Assembly (NCBI GenBank): GCA_014218235.1
Contig: CM024753.1
Span: 7,130,001 to 7,194,000 of the forward strand
Direction of reading: 5' to 3'
Length of the DNA: 64,000 nt
Source: Colocasia esculenta
Lineage: Eukaryota > Streptophyta > Magnoliopsida > Alismatales > Araceae
Positions within the stretch are counted from its first letter, which is position 1, and every line of letters starts with the position of its first letter. The position numbers and the translations under genes are program-made. The notes beneath the pieces were generated by a model. That model had not been told where the DNA came from and made no database searches. It worked only from the letters and a program-made list of their open reading frames with translations. Of this stretch, positions 46,001 to 56,407 are shown piece by piece.

Positions 46001-49000
46001 CTGATTACTATAGGTTTGCTTCAAGGTTCTGCACTAAGTTCATATCTCTTTCATCTGACTATGGATGAGGTAACAAAGCAATTGCATGATGATATCCCTT
46101 GGTGTATGTTATTTACAGATGATATCATATTAGTTGATAAGAGTATTGATAGTTTAAATATTAAGTTAGAAAGTTGGAGGTATGTCTTAAAGTCTAAAGA
46201 TTTTAAAATCAAGAGGAGCTAGTCATATGCATTGTAATTATAGTAATGCGAGGGTGTTATAGGAAGATATGACTCTAATTGATAGACAAAACATTCCTAA
46301 AACTAGTAGCTTTCGGTATTAGGGTCTATCATCCAAGAGAATGTGGACATTTATGATGATGTTGTACACATGATTAAAGCAGACTAGTTAAAATAGAGAA
46401 GTGCATCAAGAGTCCTTTGTGAGCATCATATACCCATAAAATTTAAAGAGAAGTTTTATAAAATGACCGTGATGCCTGCTTTATTATATAGTACCGAGTG
46501 TTGGGTAGTACAAAAGGAACATATTAACAAAATGTGTGTAACAAAAATGATGATGCTAAGATGGATGTGTGGTAAGACTAAGAAAATAACATTAGGAATG
46601 AGCACTTTCGTAAGGACTTAAGGATAACTCCAATTGATAATAAAATAAGAGAAAATAGATTTAGGCGGTTTGGAGTTTGGACACATGCATCGTCGCCCTA
46701 ACTCGGTGCTGGTTAAAAGATGTGACCAAATCTTAGTGGATACTAATAAAAGAGTTTGAGAAAGTCTAAAATGAAATGGTGCGATGTTATTAGGAAAGAC
46801 ATTGGCGTATTGGTTTAAACATGAAATAACACTTGATAGAAATCTTTGGCAAAATAAGATTGATGTAGCTGGCCCTAAATAATGGGATAAAACTTTGGTG
46901 ATGATGAATATAAGTAGAACATTGAGATTGCGAATAACCCTTAAAGAACACGACCGTATGAGAAGAAAACAAACAAGCCACTCGTCCCGAAGAAAGATCT
47001 CTCTTATACACTCCCCAAAAGGGATGTCCCTCTGCAGAAACCACATTAGGTATTTTCGGCCTTGGGCACACCCCAAATCTCCATGAACTTCATCCTGCCC
47101 TGTTCCACATTAAGAGGAGTTGTTCATTTTAAAGTCTGCTCACCACTAGTAGCTTTTGTGTGTTGTGGCAGGAAGCTCACGATGCAGAGATCCTTTCAGT
47201 AAACTTCAGTAACAAACAAGCTGGCAACAACGCAGAGCTGGAAGGTCCATTCTTTCTTGTGACAGGCAGCAGGGATAGAACCGTCCATGTGCACAACATC
47301 CGGGGGTTGAACTTATTTTTCTCCCAGTTCTTTGCATCTTCTGGTATGGATATCTGCATTTCATAATCTTTATCCACTGCAGGTCTTTCGATCTCATTGA
47401 AAGCTTTGAGGATCATTCAGCCCCGGTCACCTCAGTAATCCTTACGTGGGATGGTTGTAAGCTTCTTAGTTGCAGCGCAGATAGGTGGTTTTGATGTAAC
47501 CATAAATTGTTTCCACATTTTCTCTGGAGTAATGCAATTGTATGTTATGAGATTTCCTTTCTATTGTTTTTTCTTTAAGCAGGTCTATCCTGTTCCGCGA
47601 TATAATTATAACAGATTCTGGGTGTAAGGTTGTACGACGTCATAATCAACTAGCGTGTCATGGCACCATCTATGATATGGCCATAGATCGTGCAAGGAAG
47701 CTTGTTGTCACCGTTGGGCAGGTCCGTATTTGGTGAAAAGCATGTTTTTTTATCAACTATCATATGGCTCTAACATTAACTATCTTTTTGTTCAAGGATA
47801 AGAGAATAAATAAATACAGTTTATCTAGTGGGAAGCTTGTCGCATCATTCAAGGAAGAAGGAGATCCTGGACAGCCTATAAAGGTATATATTATTGTCCC
47901 ACTGACAGTCTATGTCCCTCCTTGCAACAGATATTTCTTTTACATTATACTTTACAGGTGGCAATTGATCCAAGTGGAAGCTACGTTCTTTGCTCCTACT
48001 CAAATAAGTCGTTGAGAATTTATGATTTTGTCACCGGGGAGTTAGTTGCTCTAGCAATGGGGCATGCTGAAGTAGTAACTGGTTCTATTTTCTTGCCCAA
48101 CTGCAAGCATATAGTTTCTGTAAGTTCCTTGTTACTGGTCCGATGTTATTTTAAACAGATAATTAAGGATGTTGTGTACGTAAATAGTGCAGCATGAGTT
48201 ATGACTGTGTTTATTATATGTCTCTGTATCAATTATGTTGTCTGTGTTATATTTCCTAATTAAAATCTTCTGTTGCATCCAAATGAATTTTCTAATTTCT
48301 GGTGCCAAAATTATCTAATCTATATTGCATACAAATGCTGCCTGTACACAAAATTTTGGGTTGTGTAGCAAGTTTTAGTTGGTAATATATTCTGCATGTT
48401 GCCACGTCAAAGCCTGCACTGTGACTGCCTTGCAACTTGTTTGGGGCAGGCTTGGCCTGGGTATAGTTGCAGATGGTCTACCTCACTCGTCTACTTAAGA
48501 GACTGGCTCTGCAAGACTGTCACAGACGCTACTATAATTATGGATCTTGTATATACTGGAGAAGTACAACTGACGACATAAAATATTGATCATGAATAAT
48601 GAATTTGCAGTCTAGCAACTTCTAATATAAGTAAGCTCTATCAGGGAAAGGAACTGTTCTAACACTAGAATTAAAAAAAAATGGTCTTTGGTCTTGAATT
48701 ATCTTTTTAATCATGTAAACCTGCGAGTGTGAGAATGAAATACCATGGTTTTCTTTTTTTCTCCTGATTTCCAGGTCAGTGGTGATAGTTGCATCTTTAT
48801 ATGGAAGCTCCCTGCTTCGTTATCATCCAAAATGTTGCAAAAAACCAAGGAAAATGCTGGTTGCCCCCCTACAACGGTTGCAACCAAATCAACCAACACA
48901 TTGGAGATCGCTCAGCAAAAAGTGGAAAGTGCACAGCCTAATGTGGACTCCGATTATTGTTTAAGCGTAGTAATGCTAGAAAAGGAAGATAATGGGGTGG

Positions 49001-52000
49001 TTGATGATGGTTCGAGAGAAGACTCAAAATTTATGTTCAGCATCTCAAGGCTTCCAAAGTGGGCACAGACTAAAGTAGAAAGTAAACCTGTCATATCTCA
49101 GGCAAGTATATAGACATGCTGTGTAATGGCAGCAAAGTTTCTAATTCTAGACAGTAATATCGTAGTGATAGCAGTTGCTTACATGGAGGCAAATCGAATT
49201 CCAGTTTTTTTGGTTCAGCTTTTGCTGTTTATGGTTACTAATTAAAACTGTTAAATTTGGTTTTTGAAAATTTGTGTCTTACACTTATCGGCATGTTCAG
49301 AGACATTTGCAGTTTTTCTCTCGACTCTGTAGTTCTTTTGTTTGTCTCTTTAACATCTTCAGTTGGTTTTGACTCATACCATTCTTCCATCTTTATTTAA
49401 CACCATCCTTTTAGGTAAGCTAGTGTTTTTATCCTTCTGACCTCTGATGGTGGACAGGACTCTGATAGCATTGTTTCTAGCCAACTCTCATCATCACAAT
49501 CTTCCAACTTGGAAACCGTAGATGGACATGTTTCTTCTTTGGGAAGCTCCTTTTGTGGTGATTCTACTAAAAATGCTCCGAGAGACCAAGAAATTCTGAG
49601 GTATTGAACCGTAGTAATGTCTCTATTCACATTCATGAAAAATTTGGACAATTATATATTTATATCTTACTAATTTGTGTGGGTGTTCCTAGCTGCAGTT
49701 CAGAGGGAAGAATTGTTCACTTCGATGACATAGTTGATCTTGATGAAACTGATTCACCAGAAGGGCATTGTAGCGATACCAAAAGCTTTGATTCCTTTTT
49801 GAAAGTTTGTGAGTCCAAGGAACTTTTGAGACTATAGAGGAACATAAACATTCTTAATTAGATGTCACTATAGAAGCTGGACATATTTGTCACCTTGGGA
49901 CTGTTGGAGTGTGCCTTTCAATTGTGACTAGGTTTAGTTAAGAACATAAACACTCTTAATTAGATATCACTACAGAAGCTGGACATATTTGTCAGCTTGG
50001 GACTGTTGGAGTATGCCTTTCAATTGTGACTAGGTTTAGTTAAGATGGTATAACAATGGTTCAATAATCAAACTCTTAAATCTAACTGTCTTGCAGCAGA
50101 AGAGCTACTAGTTGAGGAATGTAGTGGGTACGATGTCATGGATACCATATCACTTGATGCTACTGCCAAGGAAAGTCCCACTTCGCTTTCTGCTCCTGAG
50201 CATTGCAAAATATCAAGGGACAGAGCAGAGTTAAAAGATGAGGGATTTAATGCCATCAAGGAAAGGGTTGAGGATGGAGTTTATAGTGTGGTTGTTGAGA
50301 AGGTTCTATCCAAAAGATTGGATACAGATGAGAGGCCTGTTCACTCACGAACAGCTGAAATTGGAGGCTTTACTAATGAGTTTCCATGTGATGACCTTTT
50401 CAGTCAACATTTTGACAATTTATCGACAGTGTTAAAGGTAGATTTTTATTTCTTTTGCATTTTCTCCACCTAGTTGCTGTGCTTGCCTTCTGATACATTT
50501 CAACCTATAAATTTCTTTTCTATTGCGAGATGATCAAGTGGATTGAAATTTTATTTATACCTGCATTATGTCTCACAACCATGGATTGCAACACTTCAAA
50601 GACGATATGAGTAGCCTTCTGGTAAAAAAATTTGAAAGATTTATGCTCTTTGAGTTTCTTTTGTAGCCCGAGGGGAGATCGTCGAAGAGAAAAAGCTTAT
50701 CTGCTCATTTTCCGTGTACGCCGTGATTGCCTGTCAAGCTGCAAGAGGTTATCTTTAGCAGCTGCTGAAAATCATGGACGGACTGCCTGTGTAGATCTTG
50801 GAAGCGGATTAGATCCATTAAGAAGGTCAATTGAAGATGCACCACAGCAAGATACTTTGAACCAGGTATGCATTTTGATCTGTTCTTGATACAAAAATGA
50901 GAATAACAGTTGCCACTATAGCTGTACGAATCAATGTGGATGTTGAACCAGTTAGGCTATTGGGACGCTGCAACATGGCTTTCCTGAATGTCGCAAGGAT
51001 CCTGCAAGCCAATTGGCTTGCAGGAAATGCAGACAAGTCTTTTCTGGAAGGGTTTGCCGTGGTGGAGCGAATAGGTCTGATTCAGGCGAATCAGATCGAA
51101 TCATGGGAATCCCGATTCTCCTGATTTGCATGAGAATTGGACCGATTCCCATGCGAATCGGCCTGATTCTCCCGAATCGGAGCAGATCAGAAAAAAAACC
51201 GATTCGCCTCGAATCAACGATGCGGTGAACCAATCTGGATAGCTTCTGCTTAATTCTGAATTAAGATGGATACACTTTTGGCCAAATTTCATTATTGTTA
51301 TTTACTTGCCTTCTTAAATGTTCATGAATTATACAGTAGTTTGGGTGATCTATCTTCAACAGATACCTTCCCCATTTGAACTTGTCACTCTTTACCATGG
51401 GTCAGTAAGGCTATGTGCAGTAAACATAAGATTTCCCATATCAATCATTGTGCTTGACGTTTACCTATTTCTTGTCTATCACAGCACTTCGATGTTGTTT
51501 TGGATAATGTCTTACATAGTTGTCAAGGCGGACGCCTAGGCGCCGCTTAAGCGCCAAGGCGCTTCCTCAGCCGCCTTAAAACACCTCGCCTTTCTAAGAG
51601 GAGAAAAGGCGCCCCAAGGCGCCGCTAAGGCGGCCAAGGCGCACACCAAGGGCGCTTGGGCGCGCGTAGACCCTTTAGGGGTCCGCAATACCCCACTTAG
51701 ACAGTAGATTCAGGTCGGTTTTCAGGGGCCCAGGGCTGAGTCTAGCCTGATTCCAGGTAACATCTTATTTACCTGAATATGATTTAAGTAAGTGTTTCAT
51801 TTACTTAAGATATTACATGTAAATAAGGAAGTACCCCCCATTTGAATCCAATAAAAATATCAAAAAAATCATCTCTCTTACAAAAAAAAAGTCAACTCTT
51901 CTATCGAAGAAGAAAATCACGATTTCGATGATTTTAGCGAAATGCTAACTTTCTAATCTCTCATAATTTAACCTATTTAAAAATTTGATAATTCAATAAA

Positions 52001-53215
52001 CCATATGGAACACTAAAAATCAAAGTCCGGTAAAAAAAGTCAAACGTGCATATGACTTCTCCAAGGGAGCCGCTCTCCTACTGACAGCACTTAGTCTGTT
52101 TGAGATCTCTCAGGATTTGGTCAAACTTAAACTATCATCACCCAAACACATGAGACTTGTCATTTTCTAGTTTCTTTTCAATTTTTAGGCATATTGTGGG
52201 ATTATGTAATAGACTCATTTAGTTTTTACTTGTTTTAAGTGTGTTAAGATATTGCACTTCTTATTTTTATTTAACATATTTACATATATGTGTATTACTT
52301 GTTTTAAAAGTTGAAAATTAGTTTTCTGATGATAGAATGATATTTGCACTTCTTGTTCTTATTTAGTATGCTTATTTATTTGAAGATGTCAATTTAGATT
52401 TTTTATGACTTTATGATATATAATGTGAGTTTGTTTACTTGGAGTTTAATTTTTGTTGCTTTCATTGTCTTTATGTCTGTCATATTATGATATTTTTTAT
52501 TGAATTTTTATAATTATATATATTTATAGATACATAAATATCATGTAAGAGGGACACTTGAAAACAACTCATACTTGGTTCCGTCCTAAACGCCTAGGCA
52601 CCGCTTAGGCGAGCGCCTAAGCGCTTAAGCGATCCGAGACCCCACCTACGCCTTGGTCGCCTTGACGCCTTGACAACTATGATGTCTTATAACAATAACC
52701 ATCAAGAAATCACCTTTCTTTCATCTCGACGACAGGAAAAGAAGAATGACAGAAGGCTTCCTCTGAGTTCTGCTGGCTTTCCACAAGAAACTGGCATTGT
52801 TCATCTCATCGACACACCTCCTTCAAACAACTCTAATCCATCAGGAAATGGAGATCAGATGCCAGGTTCCTCTGAAGGAGATGAAACGTCGAGGGAAATA
52901 GATGAATGCAGAGAAGCATTACACAGGCTGGATGAAGCTGCCGAGACAGCACTTGGGTTATGCACCAAACTTGGAGTTCTAGAGGTAACCGGGAGGCAAT
53001 CAGGTGGATGTAGAACTGAATTGCTCTCTCTCATGGCAGACACACTTCCATCTATTATGGAGAAAGTCCAAATACTTGCGAATCTTGGGCAGTCGGGCAA
53101 CGAAATTTCTGGTTCGAGATATAAGCCAGAAGGGTTGGACCTTGAACCCATGATCGAGAGGTTTGCGGAGTCTCTTTCACATCGTGCACTCGAATTATTG
53201 AAAACAAAACTCTAA
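40036..53215 (+). CDS. WD40-repeat protein, MABP1/WDR62-like
   Basis: A large WD40 scaffold homologous to animal MAPK-binding protein 1/WDR62 and its plant relatives; its plant role is not established. Exons: 40036-40074, 40205-40426, 40972-41080, 41209-41583, 41682-41737, 41808-42054, 42139-42194, 42991-43261, 44136-44299, 47172-47305, 47383-47484, 47583-47721, 47797-47883, 47958-48119, 48775-49101, 49458-49600, 49693-49808, 50097-50437, 50667-50865, 52736-53215. About 1,255 residues. WD repeats run from VLIWDSSTGNLLSELKGH to IFIWKLPASL, with landmarks SADGTIRLWDLVL and GSRDRTVHVHNIR. A Ser-rich disordered region and a conserved C-terminal helical segment (ECREALHRLDEAAETAL...MIERFAESLSHRALELL) follow. 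Phases agree at every junction except exon 19, which is one base too long. Intron 15 has a GC donor. Introns 9 and 19 hold transposons. Confidence 0.88.
42513..42887 (+). other. Unrecognised 124-codon ORF in intron 7 of the WD40 gene
   Basis: Open from ATG to stop inside an 800-bp intron, with a Cys-rich cluster (DRCSCRRKTCTWQKNPS). No family recognised, and it is not spliced in phase with the host gene. It may be a captured gene fragment or chance. Confidence 0.3.
43298..43373. repeat. (CT)n, (CTAT)n and (CA)n microsatellites in intron 8
   Basis: Consecutive CTCTCT, CTATCTAT and ACACAC runs shortly after the exon 8 donor. Confidence 0.9.
44780..46910 (+). mobile_element. Decayed RTE-type LINE in intron 9 of the WD40 gene
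   Basis: Reverse-transcriptase fragments in plus orientation: GIFKLIKLRERKSRDLDYVRCIK, KVSKAFGLDGIPIEI, PEEWRKSIVVPFYK, then YVDLIQNMYECAIVSVRT, TIGLLQGSALSSYLF and catalytic FTDDIILVD. The stretches are interrupted by stops and frameshifts. The tail resembles the plant RTE 3' region. No target duplication identified; limits approximate. It lies in the same sense as the host gene. Confidence 0.82.
51080..51235. repeat. GAATCGG/CCGATTC-rich inverted-repeat patch in intron 19
   Basis: Short motifs such as CGAATCAGATCGAATC, CCCGATTCTCC and CGAATCGGCC recur in both orientations, probably the remains of a small foldback element. No coding sense. Confidence 0.5.
51525..52681. mobile_element. Non-autonomous hAT element in intron 19 of the WD40 gene
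   Basis: The 16-bp terminal inverted repeat CATAGTTGTCAAGGCG is at both ends, with GC-rich subterminal repeats of GCGCCTAAGCG type. A perfect 8-bp duplication ATGTCTTA is at 51517-51524 and 52682-52689. 1,157 bp, AT-rich middle, no transposase seen. The right end is 54 bp before the start of exon 20. Confidence 0.93.
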
Positions 53216-53352
53216 CTTGTCATTCAGTTCTACTTCCCAACCCCCACCCAAAAAGAAAAAGTTCATTCAGTTCTTAGTTCTTACATGTGATGGTACATAA
53301 ATAAGATGTCTCATGTAAGAACTATAAAATAGTTTCAACTGATACTTTCCCC

Positions 53353-53358
53353 AATAAA
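53353..53358 (+). terminator. Likely polyadenylation signal of the WD40 gene
   Basis: AATAAA (within AATAAATAAA), about 138 bp after the stop codon; a second ATAAATAAG-like site lies near 53298. Confidence 0.5.
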
Positions 53359-54624
53359 TAAAGCTTTTTTTATGATATGTTGCTCTAAGTTACTATTATT
53401 ACATTTTGCTGCTAGCACACTATTTCCACCAGAACTTTGGGGATTAACGTTCGCGGTGCAATTTTCCCTGTTAGAGACAATTTACACTTTGGTTCATGCA
53501 GTAGGATTCTTTTCGCATTTATATTTGTGCAAGAGGGATATTTTTGCCTTAAGAGGTGAAGATAACAGGAACAATTTCTTTTAAATTCTAGTCAAATTTT
53601 AACTTGGATTAGTTTGGGATTAACCTTTTCATAGTTTTGTTGGGAGAAATTTTTCTCTAAATTGAACCAAACCAAACTGAAAAATTCAAAATTTCCATTT
53701 TTATAAAATTATACATGAACTTTTTGATATTTATATAATTAAAATTAAAGTCAAATTTTAAGTATATTTTTGTGTTAATTAATTTTTAAATACTTATACT
53801 ATATATTCAAATTATCTCATATAAACCAAATTTTAACTCAAATTCAACCAAATTGAATTGAATAGATCGAGTTCATTTAAATTTTTGATTTAAAATAAGT
53901 TATGAACAGTTTCAAAAGATTTGATTTAAGTGGCCTAAAAAATGTCTGTCAAAATTAACATCTCCCTCCACTTGGTCAAAAAAAAGTGCCCGTCTTATTG
54001 ACCATGATATGAGATTAGAGAAATATTTATTACAATTTTCAAATACATTAGGAAGTATACTTCATGTTTCATGTGGAAAAAGTACATTTATCTAAATATA
54101 TTTGCTGCATTTGGATAGTGACGTTCGTGTGACTTCAAGTTGAATGTGATGTTGGTTGGCAGTCAGGGGGCAACAGTGACCAGTGAATAAGTTGCAGTGG
54201 GTTTAAAAATGAAAAGTTTGTGTTATGAAATATAAATTTTAGATTTTAAAATATTATTTTTGAATTTAAATTATTAATTAAAATTTTATAGTAATTTGAA
54301 CTCACAAATATTACTTTTATACTAAAAAATATAAAAGTTTAACTTTAACCCTTAAAATTTAAAAATATTAACTAACTTTTAATAATAACTTGGTCTCATA
54401 ATTAGTGATTTTAGACTACAAAATAATGACTTTGAAGTCCACAATTGGTCGCCATCGTCATGGTCGGCCATCGATCGCTGACCGTCATCTCGCATGACCT
54501 GATGTGGGCTATCATATCATGTCCAAATGTAGCAAATGCAATAAAATCTTATGTTTTTCTATTGGACAATATATCTGTGATATATTATGTCCATTCATTA
54601 AGAAAAAATGTACAATAAATATCT
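53359..54624. other. AT-rich intergenic DNA
   Basis: Contains degenerate AACCAAACCAAACTG/TCAACCAAATTGAATTG words (about 53600-53920) that may be an eroded MITE. No gene seen. Confidence 0.4.
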
Positions 54625-54632
54625 CTCTTCAG

Positions 54633-55674
54633 TAGGGGTGTAAACGAGCCGATACGTTCGAAGAGTAGATCGAAACTCGACTCGATAAAAGCTCATGCCG
54701 ACTCGTTTATTTATTAACAAGTCGAGCTTGAACAAAAAAAAACTCGATTCATAAACGAGTCGAGTCTGAACACATGTGAGCTCGGCTCGATTATACTCGT
54801 GAACAACTCGTTTAGAACTCGTTAAGAGCTTGTCTAAGTACTCGCTAACACTTTGTTTAAATATTTTTAAATATAATAAGTATATATTGATATAAAAATA
54901 TATATTTATTTTTTATATTATTATTACAATATAAAACATTTATGAGTGCTTAATGTCATAGACTAAATCCACAGGTATATACATAAATTATGCAAATGAG
55001 GGTATATACACAAATCATGTAAATAGAGGCATGAACACAAAATTTAGTGTTGCAAAGTCCCCAACATATCAAGCATCTTCTTCCTCTCGAGACTGACCTG
55101 CGCAGTAGGTGAGCCCCCGTGGGCCGAGGGGCGCGTTGTCGTCACTGGCATCTCCGGCGACCACTGTGGACCGCCCGTCACTGGCAGACGGTGCTCTCGG
55201 CAGCCGCAGTACCGTCAACGATGGTGCAGAAAAGGAGACTCTGGACGGTGTGCGAAGGGGAGTTACAGCACCGCCCCTACCTTGCCGCGCATCACCCCCC
55301 CCTTGTGTTGTTTATCTATTAATCTCATATTACTTGTGACAATATGAATATATTTCAAATATTATATTAAAATAGTTAAATTAAGTAACTTATTAAAACT
55401 ATTGAGATATAATTTGAAATAAGATAAATTTAGGTCTTATGAATGATCAATTTTTTAATTGTAATTGGATTGAACTTATTTATATATACGAACTCGCAAA
55501 TTCAATTAAACTCGTTAAGATACTCGTTAAGGGTTCGAACTCGAAAATATTTAAAACGACCAAGTTTGAACAGATATTTTCAATACTCGATATAATTCGA
55601 GTTCGACTCGAATTCGATTAAAAATTAACGAACAAAATTTGAGCAATATATTACTCAACTCGTTTACACCCCTA
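54633..55674. mobile_element. hAT-type non-autonomous element (TAGGGGTGTAAACGAG ends)
   Basis: The 16-bp inverted repeat TAGGGGTGTAAACGAG is at both ends; flanks CTCTTCAG and CTCTTTAG agree at 7 of 8. Subterminal regions are rich in ACTCG/CGAGT. A sharply GC-rich island at 55085-55310 lies in the AT-rich middle. Confidence 0.87.
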
Positions 55675-55682
55675 CTCTTTAG

Positions 55683-56407
55683 ATAAACTAAAAAAATCAG
55701 CCGCTTCGAGGTCGGCCGCACCGACCCTTGTTGTGCAGACCAGGCCAGAAGTGTGATCTCGAGCGGAAGCAACCCCACTCGCTACCGCCACGTCACTGCC
55801 TTCCTAGCCGTTGCTTCCCACAGACCGGGCGCAGTTGGCGAAGTTTCCTGCTCCATGGTATTCTACGCCCAACGGATGGGAGAGAGCAAAGAACAGTTTG
55901 GATCGGTTCCTACGCTAGAAAAAATTTCTGTGTAATCTTTGAGGTCGATCTATGAATGTTTTGCTTCTCCAATGTAAAGGGATTGTGGGCCTGTGGCGTG
56001 TTCTTAAAATATCTCTTGGATTCGACTAGATTGGAGCTGCAGGTCTTGTGATGGGGAAAAGGGTTCTGATAAATTTGTACAGGGATTCCCCAATTGGTGT
56101 AGACGACTGCGCCGTAGCCAAGAGGAGAGCTGCACGTTGGTGGCAACGAGTGGCGAGAGGCGCGCGCTCGACACCCTCCTCGCACTCCTGATCGCGCCAA
56201 GTGGCGGGACGACGGCTCGGGGTTGAAGCCCGAACTCCCCGCGGCCGCCGCTGGCTCCGCTTCCACTTCCTCGTCAATCATGTTGTGCTCTCCCCGCGTC
56301 GTCCCCGCCCCTCCCTCTTCTCCTCCCCGTGCCGGCGTCTTCTTCCCCCTTCTCCTTCATCTTGCACTACATGCTCCCATGCCGCCTTTGCGTCCATCTC
56401 TTGCTCG
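55683..56407. other. Upstream region of the DUF3754-like gene
   Basis: Probable promoter and leader. It becomes GC-rich from about 56100 toward the start codon. An in-frame Met at 56201 would extend the protein by 69 residues, a low-complexity Arg/Pro/Ser-rich stretch I consider less likely. No clear TATA box. Confidence 0.4.

Noticed and set aside
46618..47076. 152-codon minus-strand ORF
   Set aside because: Antisense to the tail of the RTE LINE and intron 9; no domain and no splice context.
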